Shown here: positions 1 through 6,714 of the stretch, one piece after another
How the letters are laid out: the number at the start of each line of letters is the position of its first letter
Numbering within the stretch: the stretch's first letter is position 1
From: DAOTTI01 sp034437795
Lineage (GTDB): Bacteria > Chloroflexota > UBA11872 > UBA12225
Direction of reading: 5' to 3'
DNA length: 15,219 bases
Assembly: GCA_034437795.1 (NCBI GenBank)
Contig: DAOTTI010000169.1
Span: forward strand, 1-15,219
The notes under the pieces: generated by a model
The model's database searches: none
What the model was told of the DNA's origin: nothing
The model's input: only the letters and a program-made list of their open reading frames with translations
Made by a program: the position numbers and the translations under genes

Positions 1-1599
1 CCCGGCCCCCGCCTGGAGCGGCTGGAAGACGGCGGGGTTCTCTGGCCCTTCCACCTCCAGGATGGCGGCCGCTCCTTTCTCCAGCCGGCCCAGGCTGTGG
101 TCGACCAGTACGTAGCTTCCCGGCACCTCCAGCTTGAAGTCGACGATGGTCGCCCCGCCGGCGGGCACGTGCGTCGTCTGCACATTGGTCAGGGTCTGAG
201 ACGCCCCCTCCGGGTAGACGCGGTCGAAGATCTCGCCGATGACGTGGAAGCTGGAGGGCACGTTCGGGCCGCCCACCCCGAAGAAGATGCGCACCGTCTC
301 GCCGACGCGGGCCTTGAGCGCATTCGCACCGCTCAGGGCACCCACCGAGCCGTTGAAGAGGACGTAATCCGGCCGCTCGTCGAGCAGCTTCTCCATGCTG
401 AAGTCGTGGTGGCCCGCCTGGCCGCGGCCGCCGGAGAGATAAAAGTCGCCCTGCATCACGTAGAACTCGCGGTCAACGCGGGGCAGCCCCTCCGGCGGTT
501 CGACGACGATCAGGCCGTACATGCCGTTGGCGATGTGGTGCGCCACCATGGGCGTGGCGCAGTGATAGACGTAGACGCCTGGATTGAGGGCCTGGAACTG
601 GAAGGAAGCGCTGCCGCCGGGCGGCACCTGGGTTACCTTCGCCCCGCCGCCCGGGCCGGTGACGGCGTGCAGGTCGATGCTGTGCGTTACCTTGCTAGTG
701 GCGGCGTTCTTCAGGGTGAGGTGGACCGTGTCGCCCTGGCGCACGCGGATCATCGGTCCCGGCACCGTGCCGCCGAAGGTCCAGAAGGTGTAGGTCACGC
801 CGTCAGCAAGTTGGGCCGTGACCTCCTGGGTCTCCAGCTCCACGGTTACTGTCGCCGGCTGGCTGCGGTTGACCGGCGGTGCGACCTGAGGGAGCGGTAG
901 CGGCGTGGCGCCGGCCACCGCTGGCGCGACCGCCGGGGCGGCTGCTGCGCCGGGGGCCGCCTGAGCCACGCCCGCGCCGGACGCGGCCGTCCCTGCGCCG
1001 GCACTGCCGACCACCAGGGTGCCCTTCATGCCGGCGTCCTTGTGGCCGGGGATGGAGCAGAAGAAGGTGTAGGTGCCGGCCCTGGTGATCTTGAATACGC
1101 CCTTGCCCGTTCCACCGGCCTTGGCATAGGCCTTCCCCGGCACCCCTTCGATGGTGAGGTCGTGCTCGACTACCCCCTTGTTCTGCAGGGTGATGGTCAG
1201 CTCGCCGGGGGCGTCCATCTTGAGCTCTGCCGGCTGGAACTTGAACTCCGTGGCCACGACGTCGAGGGCCACCGGCGGCCCCGCCTGGGCTGCCCCGCCG
1301 CTGCGGCGGGAGGCAAAGGGTACGCCGAACGTCGCGCCGGCAAAGACGCCCAGCAGGAGCGTAGCCAGCAGGCCAAACAGCGCGAAGAACACGGCCACGC
1401 TGGCGGTGATTGTGGGCGGCTGCTCCTCCTGCTCGGGCGCCGGCCAGGGCACGTCCCGCTGGACGGCTGGCCGCAGTGGTGGGGACGGGGCGGCTCGCCC
1501 TGCTGCCGGCGGGGGGCTCGGCGCGGCGGCCGCTCTGCCTGTTCCATTCGGCTCTCGCGGTGGCGAGGTGCCTACCGGCGGTTCAATCGTGGTACTCAT
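1..1599 (-). CDS. nirK: Copper nitrite reductase NirK, membrane-anchored, with extra N-terminal cupredoxin domain (3' end cut by window)
   Basis: Reduces nitrite to nitric oxide outside the cytoplasmic membrane. The 533 visible codons run from ATG 1599, preceded by a good AGGAGGT site, to the window edge without a stop. Residues 1-62 are Pro/Ala-rich, about 64-95 are one membrane anchor, and about 105-198 are a plastocyanin-like domain with ligands H146, C181, H186 and M191. Two NirK cupredoxin domains follow (about 245-518). By alignment from memory with classical NirK, type-1 copper ligands are H306, C347, H355 and M360; type-2 ligands are H311, H346 and H501; the catalytic pair is D309 and H452. 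All are present, so the enzyme looks functional. The C347-H355 loop is one residue shorter than in the classical enzyme. Sequence past residue 518 goes beyond the usual end, so a further tail or domain may lie outside the window. It follows the Rrf2 gene by 66 bp, probably in one operon. The N-terminal cupredoxin is probably a built-in electron donor, as suggested for the Hyphomicrobium denitrificans enzyme. Confidence 0.95.
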   Translation of the reverse strand, partial: MSTTIEPPVGTSPPREPNGTGRAAAAPSPPPAAGRAAPSPPLRPAVQRDVPWPAPEQEEQPPTITASVAVFFALFGLLATLLLGVFAGATFGVPFASRRSGGAAQAGPPVALDVVATEFKFQPAELKMDAPGELTITLQNKGVVEHDLTIEGVPGKAYAKAGGTGKGVFKITRAGTYTFFCSIPGHKDAGMKGTLVVGSAGAGTAASGAGVAQAAPGAAAAPAVAPAVAGATPLPLPQVAPPVNRSQPATVTVELETQEVTAQLADGVTYTFWTFGGTVPGPMIRVRQGDTVHLTLKNAATSKVTHSIDLHAVTGPGGGAKVTQVPPGGSASFQFQALNPGVYVYHCATPMVAHHIANGMYGLIVVEPPEGLPRVDREFYVMQGDFYLSGGRGQAGHHDFSMEKLLDERPDYVLFNGSVGALSGANALKARVGETVRIFFGVGGPNVPSSFHVIGEIFDRVYPEGASQTLTNVQTTHVPAGGATIVDFKLEVPGSYVLVDHSLGRLEKGAAAILEVEGPENPAVFQPLQAGAG

Positions 1600-1665
1600 C
1601 GAGTGACCTCCTGCCGTGATCTGCGGGCATCTCCTGTGCCTGCGATCGTCTGCCGTCGTCTGCTG

Positions 1666-2142
1666 TCATTGACTGCCATCTGCCGGTGCGATGGCCGGAG
1701 CGGGCGCACCTGGGCCAGCAACTGGCGTTTGCGCCAGCACTGACCGGAGCGCGAGCTGCGCCGCCGACCACGCCCCGTGCAGGATGCACGGGTTGTTAGG
1801 GGAACAGCGCATGTCGCGCAAGACGCACTCCTTCGTGACCAGGGGCCCTTCCGCCGCCTCGATCACCTCCAGGAGTGAGATCTCGCCTGCCGGCCGGGCG
1901 AGCACGTAGCCCCCATGCTGCCCCGTACGGGCGTCGAGCAGGTTGTGGTGGTGAAGCTGGGCTAGCACCCGCGCCGCGAACGCCGGTGGAATGCCGGTCC
2001 CTCGGGCAATGGCCGCCGCCTTGTGGCGGCGCGCGGGCCGGGCCTCTGCCGACACCCTGCTGGACGTGCTTTCGTCCTGGCGGGCGAGCCACACCATCGC
2101 TCGAAGCGCGTATTCCGCTTGCTTCGTCAGCCTGAGTAGCAC
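1666..2142 (-). CDS. Rrf2-family transcriptional regulator, probable Fe-S NO/redox sensor (NsrR/IscR-like)
   Basis: A 158-residue winged-helix repressor of the Rrf2 family. The typical opening LTKQAEYALRAMVWLAR follows a GTG start at 2142 with GAAGGGG upstream. The reading frame is open back to 2232, but that extra stretch does not resemble the family, so the shorter start is preferred. The wing motif GQHGGYVLARP (about 75-85) and the I/L-LEVIEAAEGP segment (90-100) are standard. Three cysteines, C106, C113 and C119 (spacing C-x6-C-x5-C), match the cluster-binding triad of NsrR and IscR, with the first gap one residue longer than usual. The recognition-helix region has a basic insert near residues 25-42. 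Its place just before nirK and divergent from nnrS favours a nitric-oxide-sensing role, but the sequence alone cannot separate NO, Fe-S status or redox sensing. A candidate promoter with an 18-bp palindrome lies about 140 bp upstream. Confidence 0.85.
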   Translation of the reverse strand: MLLRLTKQAEYALRAMVWLARQDESTSSRVSAEARPARRHKAAAIARGTGIPPAFAARVLAQLHHHNLLDARTGQHGGYVLARPAGEISLLEVIEAAEGPLVTKECVLRDMRCSPNNPCILHGAWSAAQLALRSVLAQTPVAGPGAPAPAIAPADGSQ

Positions 2143-2160
2143 AGGTGAGCCCCTTCGGTG

Positions 2161-2183
2161 CCGGAGTACGGCGACCGGAGTAC
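2161..2183. repeat. Direct repeat of CCGGAGTAC, 14-bp period, in the rrf2 leader
   Basis: Two exact copies of the 9-mer CCGGAGTAC lie at 2161-2169 and 2175-2183, just upstream of the rrf2 start and downstream of its predicted transcription start. A regulator site for autocontrol by the Rrf2 protein is possible. Nothing in the sequence proves it. Confidence 0.4.
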
Positions 2184-2250
2184 AATGAACTGAGCGGCTC
2201 GCGGCCACCCAGATCCTGAGCACTCTGAGCACCGTTCTCCGCGTTCGCTT

Positions 2251-2297
2251 AGAGCGTAGGCCCCGGCGCCTCCGCGGGCATCAGGGAAATCCCTGAT
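2251..2297 (-). promoter_or_regulatory. Candidate promoter of rrf2-nirK: palindrome site A plus -10-like element
   Basis: Site A (2280-2297) is ATCAGGGAAATCCCTGAT, with perfect 8-bp arms and a 2-bp centre. On the minus strand CTACGCTCT follows at 2259-2251. Its T at 2258 is 30.5 bp from the palindrome centre. If TACGCT is the -10 box, the site is centred near -42 and covers the -35 position, as expected for a class-II-type activator. The start would be near 2246, giving a leader of about 100 nt. The same CTACGCTCT occurs at the same distance before doxX. The 2143-2485 stretch has no gene: it holds this promoter, site B and the direct repeat. Confidence 0.65.
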
Positions 2298-2407
2298 TCG
2301 CCCACGCCGGGGGGCCGCGGTCGGCACCCCTGGCCGGCGCACCCCAGTGCGACCAAAGTACGCAGTAAGCCCAGGGTGCGGCGTAGGCGTCCGGCAGGGG
2401 CGGCGCC

Positions 2408-2453
2408 ATCAAGGAAATCCCTGACGCCGCGTTGAGCAATCCCCGCTAGCGAT
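2408..2453 (+). promoter_or_regulatory. Candidate nnrS promoter: palindrome site B plus -10-like element
   Basis: Site B (2408-2425) is ATCAAGGAAATCCCTGAC, a near-perfect copy of site A. GCTAGCGAT starts at 2445 on the plus strand. The T of TAGCGA at 2447 is 30.5 bp from the site centre, the same spacing as at the rrf2 and doxX promoters. The predicted start is near 2459, leaving a leader of about 27 nt before the nnrS ATG. Sites A and B are 128 bp apart, each facing its own gene. Confidence 0.6.
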
Positions 2454-2485
2454 ATGGGCGCGCCATCTCCGAAAATCAGAGCAGC

Positions 2486-4060
2486 ATGCTGCGCGTCTCT
2501 AGCAATGGCGCGGCCCGAGCCGGAGCCGCCGCCCTGCTGCCTTCCCCAGCCCGTGCCAGCCGCGGCGATCGAGTGCTCTTCCGTCCGTTCATCTGGGCCG
2601 CGCTCGTGGCCGCCCTGCTCCCCGGGTTTGGCGCCGGCGTGGTCCTCTTCGCCGCCCTGCTCTGGCGCTGGCCCCTGGGGCCCTGGTGGCCGGCGGCCGC
2701 CCAGGCGCACGGCCACGCGCAGGTCTTTGGCTTCGCGGGGCTGATGGTCCTCGGCGTGGGGCTCTCCTTCCTGCCCCGCCTCCGTGGCGCGCCGCTCGTC
2801 CAGCCAGCGCTGGTGCCGGTGGTGCTGGCGCTCTATGGCGGGGGCCTGCTCCTGCACGTGACCATCCAGCTAGCCGGCCCGTTCATACCGCTCGCGCCGG
2901 CCACGCGCCCGCTCGGCGTCACGGCCGCCATCCTCCTGGCGCTCTCCGGCCCGATGACGCTGCTGGGGGCCGCGCTCGCCGTCGCCCTGCTCGCCCGCAC
3001 GGCGCGCCACGGGCCCCCGCTCCAGACGCGACCGGGCGTGCGCCAGGTGCAGGCCCTGGTGCTGGTCTCGTTCATCAGCCTCCTGCTCGCGCTCGCGCTC
3101 AATGCCGGCGCGACGCTGGCCTCCGGCGCCGCGGCCGTCGTCGCGTATGGCGCTGCCGGCGCCGGTCTCGCCACGGGGGCGGCAACGACGGGCGGGACGC
3201 CGGAGGCGGGCGTCACCCTCCCAGCGCTCGGATCGGTGGCGAGGCAGCAGCCCTGGCTCGTCCCGGCCATCCCGCATCTGGCGGCGGTGCGCCTCGCCTT
3301 CCTCGGCTGGCTGGTGCCGGTGGCCGCGGCCGTCTCCGCCCGCACCTTTCCCCTCTTCCTGCACACCCGCCTGGCTTCGCCGCGGGCGCTGCGCCTGGGC
3401 CTGGCCGTGCTCCTGGGCGGGCTGGTCCTGGACGTGAGCGCGCGGCTGGGGATGGCCGCGCCGGCACCGGCGGTGGCGGTGGCGTACGCCCTGGAGGGGG
3501 GCGCCCTGCTCTGGTTCACCGCCATCATCGGCGCGCTGGGACCCAAGGTCCGCCTGCCGGGGCGTATGTCCGATCCCGTTGAGGCGCAGCTTGCCCGCGC
3601 CTCCTGGCCGGCGCTCGGCGGCGCCTACGGCTGGCTGCTCATTGCCGGCCTGCTCCTGCTGGCGCGCAGCGGGGCGGCGCTCGACTGGTGGTCGCCACCG
3701 CCTGAGGATGCGGAGCGCCATGCCCTGGGCGCCGGCTTCATCCTGCTGCTGATCGTGGGCATGGCACTGCGCCTGATCCCCGGCCTGGCGGGGGCTCGGC
3801 CGCGCGCCGTCGACCTGACGGCCGCTCGCGTGGCCATCGCCGCGGCCCACGTCGCGGCCGTGCTGCGGGTCGGGCCTGTCGTCCTGTCGTGGCTGCTGGT
3901 GGCGGTGCCGTCGCTCGTCCCGTGGCTGCTCCCTGCGCTGCTCGCCACGGCTGGCCTGGCCGGCATGGTGGCGATCGTAGCGCTGGCCGTGGCCTTGCGC
4001 GTCCCACTGGGGCTGGGGGCGGGTGGACGGCCAGGGCACGCCAATCAACCGCAACGCTGA
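2486..4060 (+). CDS. nnrS: NnrS-family polytopic membrane protein (haem/copper, NO stress)
   Basis: A 524-residue protein with about 12 hydrophobic segments. NnrS proteins bind haem and copper in the membrane and protect cells against nitric oxide and nitrosative stress; the exact chemistry is unsettled. Family signs are the HGHAQVFGFAGLMVLGVG segment with H75 and H77, H264 in the segment IPHLAAVRLAFLGW, the motif ARTFPLFLHTR (about 285-295, compare the family's RVIPFFT), and H412 in ERHALGAGFILLLIVGMALR. The ATG at 2486 has only a weak upstream purine stretch. The first 30 residues are poorly hydrophobic, so a later start is possible, though none is clearly better. It is divergent from rrf2-nirK and carries its own palindrome. 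Its last 16 bases overlap the end of the converging USP gene. Confidence 0.85.
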   Translation: MLRVSSNGAARAGAAALLPSPARASRGDRVLFRPFIWAALVAALLPGFGAGVVLFAALLWRWPLGPWWPAAAQAHGHAQVFGFAGLMVLGVGLSFLPRLRGAPLVQPALVPVVLALYGGGLLLHVTIQLAGPFIPLAPATRPLGVTAAILLALSGPMTLLGAALAVALLARTARHGPPLQTRPGVRQVQALVLVSFISLLLALALNAGATLASGAAAVVAYGAAGAGLATGAATTGGTPEAGVTLPALGSVARQQPWLVPAIPHLAAVRLAFLGWLVPVAAAVSARTFPLFLHTRLASPRALRLGLAVLLGGLVLDVSARLGMAAPAPAVAVAYALEGGALLWFTAIIGALGPKVRLPGRMSDPVEAQLARASWPALGGAYGWLLIAGLLLLARSGAALDWWSPPPEDAERHALGAGFILLLIVGMALRLIPGLAGARPRAVDLTAARVAIAAAHVAAVLRVGPVVLSWLLVAVPSLVPWLLPALLATAGLAGMVAIVALAVALRVPLGLGAGGRPGHANQPQR

Positions 4061-5187
4061 TCCTGGCCTTGCGCGTCCTCCGGCGCCAACCCGTTCAGGT
4101 CTGGCGCCAACCCGTTCAGGCGCATGATTGGCCACCGGCCGCCAGCGTCCTGATCCGGCAGGCACGGTGAGGGCGCGACCGACGGATGGGGCGCCGGTCG
4201 TTCCTTGGCCACGCCGGGACCGCATGCCACAGAGACCGCCCCGCTTGTGCCCGCCGCGCTGACGTGCTCAGTGCGTCGGGAGGGGACGACGAGTACTGGC
4301 ACAGGTGCCGCGCGCGCAATTCGGTCCATCAGATGGTCGCCGCTCCAGCGTAGCGCGGTCTGCGGCACATGGAAGCCGCACACGACGATGTCCTCACCCT
4401 GCTGCGCCACGTGGACCAGCTCCCGTACGACGTCGCCCCACCGGATTTCCACCCGCGCGGCCACACCCTGGCTTCCTAGCCAGGTCACTGCCCGCTGGCA
4501 GTATGCCGCCATGGCCCACTGCGGGTGGCGCAGGTGGAACGCTAGGCCCTGCTCGCGGGCGCCGCGACTGCCGTCGCCTGGGGGGCGCAGCACATGCAGC
4601 AGCGTCACGGAGAGCGTCACGAAGGCCCCCAGCCGGGCAACAAACTCCAGTGATCCCTTCGCGGCCGGGGTGCCATCCATCGCCACCAGCACGCGCACTC
4701 GCTGGCGCAACCACGGCGTGTCTGCCAGGTGTGGTCGTACCGGACACGCCGCGCCGGCCGGCGCGGACGGCCGTACCAGCAGCACGGGGACCTCTCCGTT
4801 CGCCATGACGCCTGCTGCCACACGCCCCACGCCGCGAGGCGTGAGGCCGGTCGCACCGTGTGACGTCATCACGATGAGGCCGGCCTGTTCCAGCGTTGCC
4901 TCGTCCAGGATGGCCTGGCAGGGGCTCCCCGAGGGCATCGCCACTCCGACTGGAAGACTGGGGCTCATCGCCTGCACGACCGCGGCGATACGCGCCAGGT
5001 AAGCGTGGACCACCTCCGTCGCCCTCGCCCGCACAGTCCACGCATCCTGCCCGGGGAGCGCGCGCACGCGAACGGCGCGGACTAGCAGGAGCCGCGCCCC
5101 CAGGCGGCTGGCCAGGGCTACCGCGTGTGGGACGGCGGCTTCTGCCCACACGGAGCCATCCAGGGGCAGCAGGATGGTCTGAATCAT
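4045..5187 (-). CDS. Universal stress protein, tandem UspA domains, with long C-terminal tail
   Basis: A 380-residue cytoplasmic protein with two UspA folds. Domain 1 (about 1-140) opens MIQTILLPLDGS and ends SHGATGLTPRGVG...VPVLLVRP, close to the ATP-binding pattern of the family although the final GS is GR. Domain 2 (about 164-303) opens VRVLVAMDGT and ends VPVLVVPSRR, but its nucleotide loop (CGFHVPQTALRWSG) is degenerate. Residues 304-380 form a tail unlike UspA, including a 7-residue repeat LNGLAP(D/E) near 358-371. The ATG at 5187 overlaps the stop of the upstream USP gene (ATGA), which fixes the start and suggests translational coupling. A start at 5214 in frame is less likely. The 3' end overlaps nnrS by 16 bp head-on. 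Such proteins commonly help survival under hypoxia or arrest. Confidence 0.88.
   Translation of the reverse strand: MIQTILLPLDGSVWAEAAVPHAVALASRLGARLLLVRAVRVRALPGQDAWTVRARATEVVHAYLARIAAVVQAMSPSLPVGVAMPSGSPCQAILDEATLEQAGLIVMTSHGATGLTPRGVGRVAAGVMANGEVPVLLVRPSAPAGAACPVRPHLADTPWLRQRVRVLVAMDGTPAAKGSLEFVARLGAFVTLSVTLLHVLRPPGDGSRGAREQGLAFHLRHPQWAMAAYCQRAVTWLGSQGVAARVEIRWGDVVRELVHVAQQGEDIVVCGFHVPQTALRWSGDHLMDRIARAAPVPVLVVPSRRTEHVSAAGTSGAVSVACGPGVAKERPAPHPSVAPSPCLPDQDAGGRWPIMRLNGLAPDLNGLAPEDAQGQDQRCG
4082..4120. repeat. 18-bp direct repeat, 21-bp period, in the USP tail
   Basis: GGCGCCAACCCGTTCAGG occurs at 4082-4099 and again at 4103-4120. On the minus strand the 21-bp period encodes LNGLAPD then LNGLAPE in the last residues of the USP. 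A related 15-mer, CTGGCGCCAACCCGT, recurs at 14705-14719, upstream of the binding-protein gene. Confidence 0.8.
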
Positions 5188-6353
5188 GGTGCGTGTCCGC
5201 CTGTGCCGCCCCAAGTGCGCGCCTGGCGCACTCGCGCCGCATCAGGGATGCCCCCAATGCGCACTTGGAGATCGCGGAAGACCTGATCCTCTGCGGGAGA
5301 CGCAGCAGGGAGTACGGCTTCCGGCCGGCCGCGCGGCATCGGGGGCATCCCTGATGCCAGCAGCCGCCGCCCGACCGGGTGGCCAGGAGCAATGAGGATC
5401 GATGCATGCTCTCGCACCGCCAGGTCACGTAGGGCATCCGCCAGGTCGCCGAAGCGCGCCACGGTGCGGATGGCCGCCGGCACGACCCCTGCCGCCTGCA
5501 GCTCCAGCGCCATCCGCTGCAGGTAGCTGATGGCCACCTGCTGGGCCGCTACCGCGCCGCACTGCGCACAGTACAGCACCACGTTACTGGGCATCGCTCG
5601 CACCAGGGTCATCACGATCTCGCCGGCACGGGCCAGTTCCGCCAGCGTGGGGAGCAGCGTCTCGGCTCCGGCCGAACCGTCCAGGCCCGCGATTAGGTGC
5701 AGGGGGTGCAGGGGTACATCCGCTCCACCCGCGCCGGCGCGTGGACCGTCGTACGTGCGCTCCCCGAGCGCCGCCGGCCGGACCAGGAGTACCGGCGCGG
5801 GGGCCCGCTCGGCCAGCGCCGCGAGCGTCCAATGGGCCGACGGGGCAGCGCCGGGGGGAGGAAGCCCGACCACCACCAGCCCGGCGCCGACGTCCTGTAC
5901 CGCCAAGGGGACGGCCTCCGCCGCGGCAGCAGACGGTGCGGTGATGGGCAGGTCGCGGGCGCGCACGCCTAGTGCTCGCGCAGCGGCGATCGCCTCAGCG
6001 AGCCCGAGCCGGCCTTGGGCGGAAGCCGTTGCTCCCGCATGAAGCGGCGATCGCTCCAGGCCGGCCTCATGGACCAGGACCAGCTCCCCTTCCAGCCGCG
6101 CAGCAAGGACCCGCGCCGTGGCGATGGCCGCGTGATCCGATAGCGACCCGAGGACCGCGACGGTGATGCACTGGATGCTCGGGACCGGCGCCCGTTCCGT
6201 GAGCCGTCCTGGCACGTGCGTCTCCACCTGCAGCCGGTCCCTCGCTCCCTGACTGTGGCTCGCTCGGTGAGCGTCCGCTACCTCTGGGAAGCGGTCCTCT
6301 GCCCGCTGTAGGTGGCCCGCGATTGCTCCCCTGCCACCTGCGGTAATGGTCAT
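5184..6353 (-). CDS. Universal stress protein-like, two divergent UspA domains
   Basis: The open frame gives 389 residues from ATG 6353. UspA-like domain 1 begins only near residue 61 (CITVAVLGSLSDHA) and ends APAPVLLVRPAA (about 195). Domain 2 begins LHLIAGLDGSAGAE (about 219) and runs to ASILIAPGHPVGRRL (about 331). Neither domain keeps the usual G-x2-G-x9-G-S nucleotide loop, so ATP binding is doubtful. The normal final strand (PVLVVRP) of domain 2 is missing; residues 332-389 are unlike UspA and their DNA contains two palindromic sites. C262 and C265 form a CxxC. The first 60 residues are also unusual; a GTG at 6215 (codon 47), with GGTGGAG upstream, is a reasonable alternative start. The gene ends in an ATGA overlap with the next USP gene. 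Confidence 0.75.
   Translation of the reverse strand: MTITAGGRGAIAGHLQRAEDRFPEVADAHRASHSQGARDRLQVETHVPGRLTERAPVPSIQCITVAVLGSLSDHAAIATARVLAARLEGELVLVHEAGLERSPLHAGATASAQGRLGLAEAIAAARALGVRARDLPITAPSAAAAEAVPLAVQDVGAGLVVVGLPPPGAAPSAHWTLAALAERAPAPVLLVRPAALGERTYDGPRAGAGGADVPLHPLHLIAGLDGSAGAETLLPTLAELARAGEIVMTLVRAMPSNVVLYCAQCGAVAAQQVAISYLQRMALELQAAGVVPAAIRTVARFGDLADALRDLAVREHASILIAPGHPVGRRLLASGMPPMPRGRPEAVLPAASPAEDQVFRDLQVRIGGIPDAARVRQARTWGGTGGHAP
5241..5258. promoter_or_regulatory. Palindrome site E, inside the 3' end of the upstream USP gene
   Basis: ATCAGGGATGCCCCCAAT keeps one perfect arm of the 18-bp motif and a degenerate second arm. Read on the minus strand it is ATTGGGGGCATCCCTGAT, one base different from site F read on the plus strand, so E and F form a near-identical inverted pair with centres 97 bp apart. 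It is centred about 63 bp upstream of the downstream USP start. No -10-like element was seen at the usual distance. Confidence 0.45.
5310..5355 (-). promoter_or_regulatory. Palindrome site F with possible internal promoter for the downstream USP
   Basis: Site F (5338-5355) is ATCGGGGGCATCCCTGAT. On the minus strand a weak TACTCC lies 32.5 bp from its centre, near the 30.5 bp spacing seen elsewhere. A start near 5302 would give an internal transcript for the downstream USP with a leader of about 115 nt. This is weaker than sites A, B and D and lies in coding sequence. Confidence 0.4.
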
Positions 6354-6444
6354 GGTGCACCCCCATTGAAGGCCGAAAGGCTCGCTCGTCCCCCCGGCGA
6401 CGTCATCGTGGGGGCGCTGCCTCCCGCGCGCCCCCGCCTGTCAC

Positions 6445-6499
6445 TCTGTAGCGAAGCCTGCCAGCAGGCGGATGCACCGGCATCGGGGATTTCCCTGAT
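6445..6499 (-). promoter_or_regulatory. Candidate promoter of the USP pair: palindrome site C
   Basis: Site C (6482-6499) is ATCGGGGATTTCCCTGAT, one mismatch between its arms. On the minus strand GCTACAGAGT begins at 6452; its T at 6450 is 40.5 bp from the site centre, one helical turn further than at sites A, B and D. A poorer CAGGCT sits at the 30.5 bp distance. It lies 137 bp before the USP ATG. The 6354-6714 stretch carries no convincing gene; it holds this site and the hairpin downstream of doxX. Confidence 0.55.
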
Positions 6500-6624
6500 T
6501 CTGGCGATCCTGCGCGCATGCGGTGTCGCGGGTAGTCCCAGCTGCACCATGTTGCTTCCTGCGAGCGCTCGACCCGCAAGCATGGTGGTCATGAGGCCGG
6601 CACGGCCATGTTGTCCACGGCGTA

Positions 6625-6655
6625 CGAGGCGGAGCGCCTGAAACGCTCCGCCTCG
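6625..6655 (-). terminator. Strong hairpin downstream of doxX, possible terminator
   Basis: CGAGGCGGAGCG (6625-6636) pairs perfectly with CGCTCCGCCTCG (6644-6655) across a 7-nt loop, 12 bp in all. It lies 60 bp after the doxX stop and before the USP promoter region. No U-run follows on the minus strand, so it is either a GC-rich terminator without a U tract or an RNA-stabilising 3' hairpin. Confidence 0.6.
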
Positions 6656-6714
6656 CGACCGCACGTGCCGGGTCCGGCCGGAGAAGCCGGATCAGCTAGC
6701 TCTCACGTCGCTCG

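Noticed and set aside
97..900. 267-residue plus-strand open frame opposite nirK
   Set aside because: It is antisense to a clear nitrite reductase; long opposite-strand frames are expected at this GC content and the protein resembles no family.
2143..2485. Classical FNR (TTGAT-N4-ATCAA) or NsrR sites between rrf2 and nnrS
   Set aside because: Looked for by eye; only the GGGA-NN-TCCC palindrome type is present.
2870..4225. 451-residue minus-strand open frame opposite nnrS
   Set aside because: The translation is Arg/Gln/Gly-rich with no fold, while the plus strand encodes a recognisable multi-helix NnrS protein.
6350..6664. 104-residue minus-strand frame between doxX and the USP pair
   Set aside because: It begins inside the 12-bp hairpin, spans the palindrome, and shows no family features.
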